DNA of 64,000 nucleotides, taken from the NCBI GenBank assembly GCA_016946835.1, contig JACVTC010000016.1:1354501-1418500 (forward strand). Direction: 5' to 3'. A program made the position numbers and the translations under genes. Positions 21,073 through 34,898 of the stretch are shown one piece after another. The number at the start of each line of letters is the position of its first letter. Position 1 is the first letter of the stretch. Origin of the DNA: Neocallimastix lanati (nom. inval.). Lineage: Eukaryota > Neocallimastigomycota > Neocallimastigomycetes > Neocallimastigales > Neocallimastigaceae. The notes beneath the pieces were generated by a model. That model saw nothing but the letters and a program-made list of their open reading frames with translations, did no database searches and was not told the DNA's origin.

Positions 21073-22105
21073 TTTTAATATTAGAGTAATTTTTTTACTT
21101 TTGTTGATTGATAATAAACTAAATTCAATATTTAATATTTAAATTTTTTTTAAATATTTATTGTATTATAATTTATGTTGTCCAGCAACAGTAATATATT
21201 ATTTATTCAATATAATATTAAATAAATTATTTGATAATAATAATAAACAATTTTAAAAAAAAAAAAAGATATTTTAAGAACTATATATATGTTTTTTTTT
21301 TTTTTTTTGAATTTTTTTTTTTTAAAATTATTTATTATTTTGAATTTTTTTTTTTTTTGTTTTTTCATTTTTCATTAATTATTAAATTAAATTTAATTAA
21401 ATTAAATTGTGTATCACATTTTAAAAAAAAAAAGATTTTTAATTTGTATATAATTAATATATATTTTAATTAATATTCTAATATTTAATATTATTTTAAT
21501 ATATTAATCATATTATTCATAAATAAAATAAAAAATTATTAAAAATTAATCTATTTTTTTTCTTTTTAAAGGAAAATAAAAATATTAAAATATTTTTTTC
21601 AATTTTATTAAATATTAAAAGTTATAATAAAAATTTTTAAATTATATTATATTAATAAATAAAGTTTAAATATCATAAAAAAAAATTTTTTTTTTAATGT
21701 TATGGTTTGAAATTCAATATAAAAATTTTAAATGATAATAAAATATTAAATTAAATATTATAAACTTTTTTTTTAAATATGAAATTTTTTTTTGAATAAT
21801 ATTTATATACAAATATTATATATAATATATTATAATATAGAACATACAAATATAATATATTATATACAATCATAACAACTATATATTATATGTTAATTGA
21901 ATTTATATATCGTTTATATATTTATTAATGAATGAATGAATGAATTTTTAATTTTTTTTTTTGTTGTTGTTTTAAGATAAAAAAAATACTTTTTGTTTGC
22001 AATAACTTTTAAAATTTAATATTTGATGTTTCACTACTAAAACATATTTTTTTAAAAAATAACAATAACAATAGCAATAACCTATTGATAGAATTACAAT
22101 AAATA

Positions 22106-22138
<33 letters not shown>

Positions 22139-23779
22139 TAAAATTAAGAAGATTTTATTTTATCTTTCATTAAAAAAAAAAAAAAATAGGTTAATTGTTT
22201 AAAACAATAGAAACTTCATGCAATAATATTTAATATAATAATCTTTTTTTTTATTTTTTTATTTACGTAATTTATTTTTTTAAATATAAATATGAAATTT
22301 TCTAATTTATTATTATAAAAAGTTTTAATTATAACAAAAGAGAACAAAAGTTATAATTGCTATTATTAGTGTAAATTAATATTATAGTTAAGATAGAAAA
22401 TTTTTTTTTTTTTTTTACATATATAATGGTAATAATAATAATAAAAAATTTAAAATAAAATAAAATAAAAAAAAACATTAAATGAAAAAAAGCATGAAAA
22501 CTTTTTTTTTTATTATTATTTGTTATTTGTTATTTTCATCATATTATTGTATCAATTTATAATTACACAAAAATGAAACAAAAAGAAAAAAATTTTTTTT
22601 TTTTCTTTCTTTTCTTCCTTTCCTTTAAATTATTGGTGAAAGTAAATAATTTATTTATTATTATTTATTATTTATTATTTATTATTTATTATTTATTATT
22701 TAATATTAATAAATACTCTTTCTATTATTATTTATTATTATTATTTATTATTATTATTATTTATTAATTATAATTATTAATTATTATTATTATTTATTAT
22801 TTATTATTCAATTATTATTTATGTATCAAATATGCTTAAAAAAAAAGTAGATATTTTTTTTTTTAATGATTTAAAGTTTTTAATACAATTTTTTCTTTGT
22901 TTTCCATTCATAATAAAAATATAAAAGTTAAAATAAGTAAAAAGTAATAAAATTTTGTTGTTATATTTTTTATTAAAATTTTTTTTATTATACAAAATCA
23001 TATTTTTATTTTTTATTTTTTAATTTTAACACAAAAAAAAAAAAAAAGTTAAAGAAAAAGTAAAAAATTTTTTTTTTTTTTAAATATTTAAATTTTGTTT
23101 TTAAATGAATGATGACTTCGTAAATTCAAATGATCCTTTTTTTTTTGATTTATAATTATTTCAGTTTAATTTAATATTAATGAATGATATTTTTTAATTA
23201 TTTTCTTAAATAATTCATAGAATATAAAAAATTTATTATTATTAAAAGAAAAAAAAAATTTTTTTTTATATAAATTTAAATAAAATTATGTTTTATCTAT
23301 TAAAAAATGAAAAATAAATAAATAAATAAAATAAATAAAAAAAAAAAAAAAAAAAGGATGTAAATTATATTATTAAATAAATTTATAAAAGATGTTTAAA
23401 TAATGTATTATATAATTAATATCTATTTTATTTATATATTATTTATGATATTTACTATAAAACAAAAAATATTGTTATGATATACAAATTATTATTTTTT
23501 CCTTTCTATTGTATACTATAATATATAACTTAATAAAAATAAAAAAAAAAAAAAAAAAAAAGAAAAAGGATTTAATATCAAATCCTTTTTTTTCTTCTTC
23601 TGAAGTACATTCTAAATAGTTTAAAAAAAATTATATTGATATTTAATGTATGCATAAAAATAATTATTTTAATTTTATTATTATTATTATTATTATTATA
23701 ATTTATTATTTATTATTCATTATTTATTATTATTTATTATTTATTATTATTTATTATTATTTGTCGTTAAATAATTAAT
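21073..23779. other. AT-rich intergenic region, no gene seen
   Basis: It should hold the GH16 promoter near 21073-21250, where TATA-like AT blocks abound but nothing is specific. The rest is homopolymers, (AAT)n near 22110, (TTATTTA)n-type heptamers near 22650-22800 and 23690-23760, and (GAAT)n near 21927. Short open frames here are poly-Phe/Tyr/Ile products of homopolymers. Confidence 0.7.
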
Positions 23780-24172
23780 AAATTGATAGGGGATAGTGCA
23801 TTTCGGATCCGCACGTGTTTAAATATAAGCCACGTATTTTTTAAGATGGCGTATTATATATAAATTTTTTATATAAATAAATAATAATTAAATAAATATT
23901 TTATTTTATAATTTAATATATATATTTGATAATAAAAAATAAAAAAATAAAAAAAATAAAAAAAATAAAAAATATCACATTTTAAATATTTTTAATAACT
24001 ATTTTTTCAAAAAAATTATATGTGCCATTTTATTTTAATGTTTTAAATATTATATTCATAAATAAAAATTTATAAAAAATAATATAAGCCACATTCCGAA
24101 ATGAAACTTTATGTAAAATGTAAAATTTTATAAAGCCACATTCCGAAACGCACCACCCTCCTCAAATTGATA
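23780..24172. mobile_element. 375-bp MITE related to 9291-9605, 9-bp TSD
   Basis: AAATTGATA at 23780-23788 is repeated at 24164-24172, flanking 375 bp. The left end reads GGGGATAGTGCATTTCGGA and the right end (reverse complement) GAGGAGGGTGGTGCGTTTCG, so the termini are imperfect inverted repeats. Internal and terminal copies of CCACATTCCGAAA (24088-24103 and 24136-24149), ATAAGCCAC and GTGTTTAAATATAAGCC show the same short-unit architecture as the other element. It is non-coding with an AT-rich centre. The 9-bp duplication suggests a MULE-type transposase acting in trans. Confidence 0.75.
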
Positions 24173-24763
24173 TTATAATATAGTAAAAATCTTAAATTTT
24201 AAATATTACATTTGAATAATGGTTAATTGCTATTAAACTTTAATCTTTAATAATCATAAATATTTAATTTTTATTATAGGAATTTTTTTTTTTTTAATTA
24301 ACAAATTTACATGAATTTTATAAAATATTTAATATTAATATTATATTATAAAATTAATAAAACAAAATAGAATAAAATAAAAATGAATTATAAATTAATC
24401 TTTAAAAATATTATAAAATATGTAATAACTTTAAAAATAATTTCAATATATGATATAATAAATAATTAAATATTTTAAATATCTTTTAAAAATAAAAATT
24501 TATTTAATGATATAAATTTATATAAAATTTATATAGATAAATATATATATATAAAAGAAAAAAAATAAAATAAAAACAAACAATAAGAATAGTAAAAATA
24601 AATAAATAAATAAAAGAATTTTTATAAAAAACAAAACAAAATAAAAAAAGACATATTACTATTTGATAATTTTTTTAAAAAAAAAATAAAAAAATAATTA
24701 TCACTATAATATTAAATAGAAAATCATAATTTTTAATCTTCATATAAAATTTTAAAATTGATT
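24173..24763 (+). promoter_or_regulatory. upstream region of the M60 peptidase gene
   Basis: 591 bp of very AT-rich sequence. A (TA)n run near 24541-24553 and CAAACAATAAG/AAAACAAAAC blocks near 24580-24645 could serve as core promoter or nucleosome-free DNA. No specific factor site is recognised. Confidence 0.3.
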
Positions 24764-26727
24764 ATGATACCAAATAATAAAAAAATATTATATATTTCTA
24801 TTATAACTGTAGTATTAATTATTATAGCAGTTGGAACTGTACTAGGTATTACTTTATTCAGTTCTTCAAATTCTGATAATAAAGATAACGAAAATGATTT
24901 GGATAATTCTTCAATAAATAATGATGATAAAAATATTAATAATGATCCAATAGATTCTTCAAATGATCATAAATTATTTAAATATAATTATCCAACTCAA
25001 ACACATGTCGAAATGATGTCGGAATATTTAGGTGAGGTGGAAAGAGTATTACCGAAAGTAGTAAAAAATGGAGGTTTGGATCACTATCCAGTCTATGGAT
25101 CTACTCTGAAATTTGAAAATTTAAATGATGAAGAAATTAGAAAATTAAAAAATGATATTATAATTGAAAACAACGCACTTTTATCCACGGGTACTTCTAC
25201 ATTAACTGGTGATTACTCTAATTATGATCATATGGATCAAAACGGAATCCTATACAAAAATGGTGAAGCATTAAAAGATTATTCAGGTAATCCGGTTAAG
25301 CTCTATAAGCATACAGCATCCATTGGAATGTATAATGGTAATGTATCTGATGATGAGCCTGCAATTTCAAAACGTATTAAAATAAAACCTCGTACCTACG
25401 GTAATCATATAACTGGATTATATGCTCCAGCAGGTGAAATTATAAAAATCGAAATAAGTGAAGATGACCTTTCAACCATTGGTGGAAGTGTTCCAATTTA
25501 TATTGGTCAAGTTTTATCTTCCGGTAAAGCAAATAATATTTGGTTGGAAAGAGATTTTAATCGAATGCCTACCGTTTCAAATAAATTTCCATTGGATCAA
25601 ACTGTCATCTATATTGGATCTCATTTTGGTGGTCCTATTTACATAGGCGTCCCAACGAATACTCCATCGGCATTTAGTGTCACTATTAGTGGCGCCGTTC
25701 GCTATCCTCATTATATTCATGGCTATACTTCTGAAGAAGAATGGGAAATGAATTTAAATTCTTCTGCCCCATATTTCGATCTGGAAGTTTGGGATGACGC
25801 TGTTCGTTTTTCGGGTTCCAGAAAAGCCGCAGGAGAGTGGACCTATCAGGAACTTTATGATAGCGCCGTATTATGGGATAAAATTGCTCGTGTTTCTAAT
25901 ACTATACCTCAATATGGTAATTCAGAAACTGGAATTACTTTCTTATATGAACCTTTTATAGCTGCTGGAGCAGCTGTGGCTTTTCAAGGTCAAAATACTG
26001 TCAATGCACCAGAATCATGGATGAAAGAGGCTCTTGATGCTCAAAATTTTGTTCTCGATGGGTCTTGGGGAAATATCCATGAATTTAACCATCATTATCA
26101 ACGCTATGGACTTCCAAATGGCGATGAGGTTACTAATAATGCTATAAGTCTTATTTCTTATTCTTTGTTCACTCTCATTTCTTCTTCACGTACCATTGCC
26201 GATGATTATATGGTCAATTCATGGAATCGATTTACAGACCCATGGTATGCCTTGAAGCGATTATTATCTGATGTTGATAAAACAGATCAAGGAACCTATA
26301 CTCTTTCCGTATATGCCAATATTCTCCATTCATTTGGACAGCAAAACTATATCGATATTGCAAATAATTGTTTTGGAAAAAGGGAAATTGATGTTTTTTA
26401 TCATGCATTAACCACGACCATGCATTATGATTTTTCCTATTATTTTGAAGAGATTCTAGGAATTACAGTTCTATCCAATAAGAAGACGGATGCTAATTAT
26501 CCCGTATTTCTTCCGGTAGCATCTGTTTTCCAAGTAGGATGTAATTATATCTATGATGGAAAAGAATTTTATGTACGAACAGTACAACCTTTTGAAATTA
26601 GTTTTGAATCTCCTTACACGTTCGATCTACTTAGTACAACTACACTTGCCTTTCCACCAGGTTTCACTATCTCTATAAAATCATTATCATCTCCAATGTA
26701 TGGAAAACTAGAAGAAGTTAAGGATGA

Positions 26728-26765
<38 letters not shown>

Positions 26766-26767
26766 AC

Positions 26768-26804
<37 letters not shown>

Positions 26805-28273
26805 GCATATATACATATACCCCTGATCCTCAAAAAGAACGTTCAGGAGAATTTGAACTGACTTTAAGTATTGTGAAAAATGATGGGGCCTTCCAAATTA
26901 ACGATATTAAATTAATTTTAGAGTTTAAAGCCAAACAGCCCATTATACCCATTCGTACTACCTATTATTATGATTCTGCAGTCTATAATCTTGTGAATGA
27001 GGCAGTAGATTCTAAATATGAAGGCTACACCGTAAAAAAATACTATGAATTATCAACACCTGCCCTGTGGTATAATGGGGAAGGGATTGAAAAAAATTGT
27101 TTGACCGAATATAATGCAAAAATGTTTATTTCAGATACAAACACTTATCGATTAGCCCTTCGAGGTAAACAATCCATTCTCTCGATATCCCAGGATGAAG
27201 GAAAAACATATAAGTCTATTATAACAATTAAAGATATATTCATTAATCATTACTCAGAATCTATCGAAAAAAATTATTATTATGATATTAAATTGAAAAA
27301 AGGTGACATTATTTATTTAAAAGTTGTTCTCTTATCCGCTGATGTAACACAATGTTTCTTTGAAATTGGATGTTCCACAATGAAAGAAAATAATGAATTT
27401 AATACTCCGACGATCATCACGAATACTTTTAAGCTGTATGCATTAGTATATGAGTATCCTAAAATGAATTCAGAGTACTTCATTTCTCATAAATATACCG
27501 CCTCCAACACCGTTTCTCCTACTACTCAAACGTTAATTTCTGGGGAAAATACAGATCCTTGGGATGACACTTTAAAAATTGATCATCTTTTCGATGGATT
27601 ATCAACTACTTTTTTCCATTCTAAAAAAAATAATTTTATTGATAGCTCAAATCCTTTTGTAATCACAGTGGATATGGGAAAGAATTATTTACTGAATTCT
27701 ATTTTAATGGTAGGAAGATCAGCGAACGTTAATCAGTCTCCAAAAATTTTTGAAGTCTATGGAGGAAGGGAGAGAAATAACTTGGAATTAATTTATTCTA
27801 CTCCAAGTTCTGGATCTACGCTTACTAATAATTTTGACATTTCAATTTCCTTTAATATAACTCAGTTACGCTACTACAAATTAGTTGTAACTGAGAGTTA
27901 TAATCAATATGTCGCATTGAATGGTATTTATCCATCAATTTCTGGAACTGAACATTCACCTGATACATTGATATATAAAGGAGAATGGCGGGTAAAGTCT
28001 GCCTTTTCACCTTATGGCCATATATATACCAGTACTAATACCTCTAGTACAGCTGAATTTCCCTTTACTGGTAATTTTATTATGATTCATACGGTCGCAG
28101 GAGAGGAACAATCCTATTCAATTAGTATTGACAATGGTGAATTTATTGAAGTTAATGTTTCATCTACATTTGAAGGATTTTCATTTATATCCAATGTTCT
28201 TGATTCAGGAAAACATACTATGATTATAAAAATTAAAACACGATGTATTGTTGCATCATTAGTTACACAGTAA
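24764..28273 (+). CDS. membrane-anchored M60-like metallopeptidase with discoidin-type domain (1169 aa)
   Basis: The first ATG in frame is at 24764. Residues ~8-32 (ILYISIITVVLIIIAVGTVL) form one transmembrane segment without a cleavage site, implying a type II protein with an extracellular body. An acidic Asn/Asp linker follows. The peptidase region (~90-590) has the gluzincin motif HEFNHH at 439-444 with a third ligand candidate Glu455 (GDEVTNN), i.e. HExxHx11E, the M60/enhancin pattern. M60 enzymes cut O-glycosylated mucin-like proteins. Residues 656-680 are 12 Ser then 13 Asn from trinucleotide runs. A beta-rich region and an F5/8-type (discoidin/CBM32-like) domain (~915-1062: HLFDGLSTTFF, FVITVDMGKNYLLNSILMVG, YYKLVVTES) probably bind glycans. 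Single exon. A role against host mucins or rival cells is inference. Confidence 0.85.
26729..26803 (+). repeat. (AGT)12 and (AAT)12 coding microsatellites
   Basis: Twelve AGT codons (26729-26764), then AAC and twelve AAT codons to 26803, encode a Ser12-Asn13 hinge between the peptidase part and the C-terminal domains. Such runs are prone to length change without breaking the frame. Confidence 0.95.
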
Positions 28274-28828
28274 ATTTTTTTTTTTTTAATTTTTTATAAA
28301 AATTTTCCCTTATATCTACATATAAATATATTGATTAAATTATTTAAGTTAAATGCTATCATACAATTTTTTTTTTTTTTTAAATATATATATATATTAA
28401 ACTTTTGATTTATATACGTATAATAATTTTTGGTAAATATTTCATCTATTAATAATAAATTTATTTTAATAAATAAATAGATAAGCAATTATCAATTAGA
28501 TAAAAAATTTTAATTAATGAAAATAATAAAAATAAAAATTTAATGATATATTCTAATTAAGATTATCTATAATTCCAAATTATAAATATAATTATTTTAT
28601 TCGATTGCATTTTTTTTTTTTTTTATTTTTTAAATAAAAAGTTTATATTTTAAAATAAAATATTTCTTTATTATCAAAAGAAAATTTTAATAAAATTAAT
28701 TTTTAAAAATATAATTTCTATTTAAAAAAAAAAAAAAAACTCTCTTCATTGTGTAATATGTTCAACAATTATTTTCATAATGATTATTAAAATTTAATAT
28801 TTTATCTATTTGTTTATTTCTTGTTGTT

Positions 28829-28871
<43 letters not shown>

Positions 28872-29590
28872 TTACTATGATTCCTATATTGATTATATTT
28901 ATTAGTTTATTTTTTTAATATTCTTAATGATATGAATTGATAATAAAATAAGAAAATGAGTAAAAATATCATAAAATAATTATAAAATATAAATGTAAAT
29001 AATAATTACTTATTAAATGAAATTAATGAATACAAAATGTAAGAAATTAATGTAAAACAAATAGATAAATAGTAAATAGGAAAATATAATAATTAGGGTT
29101 AAGGAAATATTTTATTATAGTTCATATAGAAAAATAGTAATTTTATAACATTTATTAAGAATAGGAATTTTATTAGAGAATATTATTATAACACTTGATG
29201 TTTACTCCTTAATATAATTTATATATTTCATAGTAAAAAGTCATATATTATAGTAATATAAAATTTATAAATAAGATAGAATATAAATAGTACAAAAATA
29301 GTTCAATTGCTCTAGGAGAGCTAAATAGTACATATATAATAAATAAGTAAAAAGAAAACTATACTTAAAACCTCTCTTTAAGTGACTAAAGTTAATTTCT
29401 TAACTGAACCTTATCATTAATATTATCTGTATTTGTGACTCTACCAGAGAAAAAAAAAAAAAAAAAAAAAGTGTATTATATAAAAAAAAATAAATTCTTA
29501 AACTTAATAAATAAAGGTTTAAAATAAATAATTAATAAAATAGGGTTGTAAATTTTTAATATTATATTAAATTTTGATAAATAATATATA
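28274..29590. other. AT-rich intergenic region
   Basis: 3' flank of the peptidase gene, homopolymers (35 T at about 28831-28865) and no ORF. The stretch 29090-29450 is slightly less AT-rich, with segments such as CTCTAGGAGAGCT near 29310 and GTGACTCTACCAGAG near 29435. It is unexplained and could be an old LTR. Confidence 0.5.
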
Positions 29591-29599
29591 TATATATTT

Positions 29600-30110
29600 A
29601 TATGTATATACCTCATAAAGATCCGAATAAAATTAAAGTTTTATTAAATGACATAAAATGACATTTAATTAATTAATTATTACCATATTGAAAAAATTTT
29701 TTTAAACAAATTAAACAAATTAAAAATATTAAATAATAAAAATTTGCTTTATTAGAAATTTAAATAATATAATTAATGATTATTATAATATAGAATATAC
29801 ATATTCTAATTAAGATAATCATGAAAACAAAATATTTAAAGATAAAAATTAATAAAATGTTACATTTAGACTTATTATAGATATTCATGAAAATAAATTT
29901 GGATATGCTGATGATATTGAATTATATTCACTTGACAGATAGGATTCAAAATCTAAATATAATAGAAATAAATTTAAAAAATTAATAGAATTAATATTTT
30001 GAAATATATAATATCTAATTCAGAGTCCGTTCCTATATCCAATAGATCACCTTTATATTTATGAAGAATATTTTGCTTAATGATATTGTGACATTTATTT
30101 ATTAAAATAG
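29600..30110 (+). pseudogene. possible decayed or intron-rich gene, unidentified
   Basis: Short coding-like stretches stand out from the surrounding AT noise: PHKDPNKIKVLLNDIK at about 29608-29655, VTFRLIIDIHENKFGYADDI then ELYSLDR at about 29860-29941, and SPFLYPIDHLYIYEEYFA at about 30025-30078. They are in different frames with stops between. They could be relics or small exons; no consistent splice sites were established and no family is recognised. Confidence 0.3.
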
Positions 30111-30924
30111 TTAGAAGAAGGTGAAAAAAAAAAATTAAACAAGAAAAGAAAATAAAAATGAAAGATAATTAGAAATAAAAATTAAATAAATTTAAAAATA
30201 AATAAAATTAAAAAAAAATATTATTTTAATTAAAAACTTTTTTTTTATATTATATATATATTTTATATATGTATAGATATTATTTAACTAATAGATTTTA
30301 TAAAAAAAAATAAAAATTTATTAAAATAAATAATAAATAATTCAAAAATAACAAAAATAAAAAAGAAGGTTAAAATTTCTTTCTTTCTTTTTTTTTTTTT
30401 TTTTTTTTTTTATTTGTTTTTGTTTTTTATTTTACAAATATAATAACTTTAATAATTAGTTTTTAAAAGAGTTATAATTTTAAATTTAAGAAGGTAGAAT
30501 ATTTTTTGTTTTCCTGATTGTTAAATGTTATTTTTTATATAAAAATATTTATTTTAATTATTAATTTTTTTATTTTTATAAAAGATAATGAATTATTAAT
30601 AAAAATATAAATATATATTATTATTTATTTTAGATATAGATTCTTTTTTAATGGATGGAATATCCTTTTTAAATTTTACTTCTATTTTTCTTTATTTGAA
30701 TTATCCTATATATTTTTCGTATTACATTGTTTATTTTAATTAAATAAATTAATAATAAAATACGTAAAAGTGTTTTTTTTTTTTTTTTTTTTTTTTTTAA
30801 ATAAATATAATATTTTTAATAAATAAATAAGTTTAATAATTACTATTTATATAAATATTTTTATATTTACTGAAAATTTAAAAAAATTAATTTTTCAAAT
30901 AGAAAATAATAATAAAATATATAT
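30111..30924. other. AT-rich intergenic region
   Basis: Homopolymers and A/T microsatellites only. Confidence 0.6.
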
Positions 30925-31160
30925 ATATATATACACTGTATCAAATACAAGTAATATGAATAACCGCGAAAAGTTAACGAGATATAAAATCTGAAACATC
31001 AAATGATAGTGGACAAATGTATAAAAAAAAATTTAAAGCTTTAACAAATAATCAAGAAAATGATTGATATATAACTTTTTCTGAAATAAAATGACTAATA
31101 GAGGATATACTAATATGTAGTCATTAAAGATTATTTTCAATATTTCCAAGTTGTATGAAA
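30925..31160 (+). pseudogene. possible gene remnant, unidentified
   Basis: Coding-like text reads TVSNTSNMNNREKLTRYK, then after a one-base frame change KSETSNDSGQMYKKKFKALT, NNQENDWYITFSEIK and LIEDIL, with stops interspersed. The base composition is less AT-rich than its surroundings. No family recognised. Confidence 0.3.
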
Positions 31161-32263
31161 TATTAAAATCTTTTTTAATAACAATTATAAAAGAAAATAA
31201 ATTAATAATAATTATTTGATTTTCATATTTTAAGTTATAAATTAGTTTTAATACATTATTTGAGTCAATTAATTGAAATATATATATATATTAATTTAAT
31301 AAAATTTTAACAGATAAATATGACAAACATTAAATTTCTTTAAAAAATTTTTATTTTTTTAATTATTATTAATTTAGAAATATATATAAATATTTAAATA
31401 TATATATATTGGAAAATTTCTATTAAAAATAGAAATAATTTACTATAAAATTAAAGTTTTTTTAAACTTCACTTAAAAAAAAAAAAAAAAAAAGACATAA
31501 AATGTTAGAAATTAAGATTTAGATCATATTAAGTCAACTTTATTTATTTATTATAAAGAGTTGCAAATAGTTAATTTTATATGTTACATTCAATTTATAC
31601 AAGTACATTATGGCTTATACATTACATTAAATACATTAACATTTTAATACATTAAACTTAATTCACATATTCTGACATAAAATAATAACAGAAAAAAAAA
31701 TTTTTTAAAATAATTATAAAGTTTTATAATTAATAGAATCATTAAAATTTATATATCCAAAAATAGAATTAATAAAAAAAAAATAAAATAGAAAAAAAAA
31801 AGTTTGTTAATTTGTTAATTTGGAATAAAACTTAAACAAAAAATAAAAAAAATCATAATTTTATTTTATACGTGAAATGATTTATTACAATATGGATAAT
31901 TAAATTTTAATGTTAAATGTCAAAATAAACAAAATGAATTTTTTTTTTTTTTAATTAGCTTTTATAGTAATAAAATGTTTATTAATAGAAAATGTATATA
32001 TATTAATAATTTATATATTAATAATTTTTTTTTATGAAATATTTAATAAAATAAAAGTTAATTATAAAAAAAAAAAAAGTTGAAAAGCTCAAGGTTTTAT
32101 ATGTATGATTTATATTTTTAAAAAAATATATTTATATTATAGTTTTAATGAAGTAATTTATTAAAATATTCAATTTTTGTTTATAAACTTTTTTTTTTTT
32201 ATTAAATTATAAATAAAATAAATTATAATATATAAATGTTTCAATCCATATTTATGATCTACA

Positions 32264-32295
<32 letters not shown>

Positions 32296-32323
32296 CTTTT
32301 TTTTTCTTTGTTTTTGTTTCTTG

Positions 32324-32362
<39 letters not shown>

Positions 32363-32935
32363 TTTTAACTTTTTTACAAGATAAATCTTATTTTCTTTTT
32401 ATTATTTTAAATTACAAACTCTGTACGATCTTTCATAATTTTTTAATGTATACTACAGCATTTATAATTATATTTTTTTAATTTAAATATTTTAGGTTAT
32501 TTAATATCAATTAAACTTTCAATTGTCAATATTTAAAAAGTTATAAAATATTTATATAATATTTTTTTTTTTATAAAAGATGACATATTTTAAATAATTT
32601 TAAATAATTTATTTTTAATGTTAAATTATACTTTCATTTGTCAATATTAAAAAAGTTTTAAAATATTTTTATTTAAAAATTTCAACCTAATTAATTTATT
32701 TTATTTAATTTTATTTTTTATTTTTAATTTTAATATATATTTTTTATAAAATTAAATTTAATATATGATTTAAATAAATTTAAAAAACTATAAAAATAGT
32801 AATTTCCATATATATATATTTTTAATATTTTTTTTTACCTTTTTTTTTTTTCCTTTATTAATTTGAAAATATATTAAAAAAAAAGAAAATTGTTACATGA
32901 AAATATAATAATAATAATAATAAAAAAAAAAAAAA
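31161..32935. other. AT-rich intergenic, upstream of the LRR gene
   Basis: No gene seen. Contains (ATT)n near 32330-32360, a 27-A run near 32268-32295, and an (ATA)n and poly-A leader right before the LRR start codon. Confidence 0.6.
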
Positions 32936-34279
32936 ATGAAATTTTTAAATCAACATATATTATTGATTAATATATTATTTTATATTAGAATAATATATGG
33001 ATTTTCTAGTGACTGTAAAGACCTAAATGAATTTTTGAATAAAGGTGATGGTTTTAATTTTTGCAAATATACAGATGATGTGGATTGTAATTGTGAAGAC
33101 GATGATTACCATTTTAAATCATTAATGTAATATATAAGAATATAATAATAATTATTATAATAATAATAATAATAATAATAATAATTATAATAATAATACT
33201 TTTATACATAACTGTTTTAATGTTGATATATGGTGATATCAATAAAATTCTTTTTGTATGGAAATTTAATAAAATTTTATAATAAAAAAAAAATTATTGC
33301 TAATAATAATTTTATGAATTATTAGTATTTTTAATTATGAAGCCCATGGAGAAGAAAGTTTTAAAAAGAATTTTAAAACCTTTCCCCTCTTTCCTAAATT
33401 GAAAGAATTGTAATTATTAATATTGTATTTCATTTTTTTTTTCTATTTCTAATATTTCTAAAAAAAAAAAAAAAAAAAAAATATACATATATAGATGTAG
33501 ATATAGATATTAATATAGATGAATATATCTCTATATGGAATTTACAATATAAATGATAAATATATATTAAATTATTAAAACATATATCTAATGAAATAAA
33601 AATTATTAACTCTATATATATTCATATATGTCTAATATTTATTAATTAATTTATAATAACAATAATAGAAAACTCACTGGATTGAAAGAAGAAGTTTTAC
33701 CTAATCGTATATTCGATTTACCAAATCTAGAAACCATGTAATTATAAATAATACATATAATTTAAATATAAAATTTACCTATATTATATTTATATATATA
33801 ATTAACATTTAGTTAATATTTTTTTTTTTTTTTTTTATATATATATTTTATTTTATTTTATTTTATTTCATTTCATTTTATAAATATCAATTTAAAAATG
33901 AATAGAACTATTGATTCTGGAAATGTAGCAACAATACCAGATAACATTAATTTAAAAAGCAATATTAAGAAAATGTAAAAATATATGACGTATATATGTT
34001 ATGTCATTAAAATAAATCATTAATTTATTTATTTCACATCTTTAATTTGAATTTAGAGATTTAAGTAACAATATGATAAATAAATTTCCAGACGTTTTCT
34101 TCAAATTACCAAAAATAAATAAACTGTACTTAATTAAATATATATTTTTAATTCTTAACTATATAATATATAATCTTAATTCATTTTATTTTTAATAAAT
34201 ATAATCCATATAATATATATATATCTATTATTAATATTCCTTATATATAAACATTTTTATCATTTAAATAAAATATTAA

Positions 34280-34323
<44 letters not shown>

Positions 34324-34867
34324 AAGAATATTAAAAAAAAACAATATTAAGGAATTACCTAAAGATATATATACCAAGGCAAATCTTGATTCACTGTAAT
34401 AAAAATAAAAAACAAAAATAAAAAAGACAAATAATTAATTTATTATGAAATTTTTTGTTATTAAAATTAAATATTATATTATATTATATATAAATATACA
34501 TATAATAGTGATTTAAGTTATAATAGAATCAAGGAAATTCCAAAGGAATATTTTAATTCATTGAATATAAAAAAAATGTAAATATTTTTTTTTCTTTTAA
34601 TATAATATAATAATAATAATAACAATAATAATAAAAAAGAACTATTATTATTCCAACAACAATAATAATAACAACAAAGATAAAGCTTTAAAACTAAATA
34701 TATTAAATTTTCCGATTTTTATTTTAAAAAAAGGGATTTAAATAATAACCAATTGAGTAAACTTCCAGATGGAATTAATACTTCAATTAAAATGGAATAT
34801 TTGTAATATAAATATATATATATATATTTTTTTTTATTTTTTTATTATTATAATAATATATATTTAA

Positions 34868-34898
<31 letters not shown>

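Noticed and set aside
24758-24763. Upstream TTG start for the M60 peptidase
   Set aside because: A nuclear eukaryotic gene should start at ATG. The first in-frame ATG is at 24764, two codons later.
26614-26808. Minus-strand poly-Leu frame
   Set aside because: Antisense of the (AGT)n(AAT)n codons in the M60 gene.
29420-29450. CTCTACCAGAG near 29440 as a copia primer-binding site
   Set aside because: It does not match the complement of initiator tRNA-Met beyond a few bases, and no TG...CA repeat borders it.
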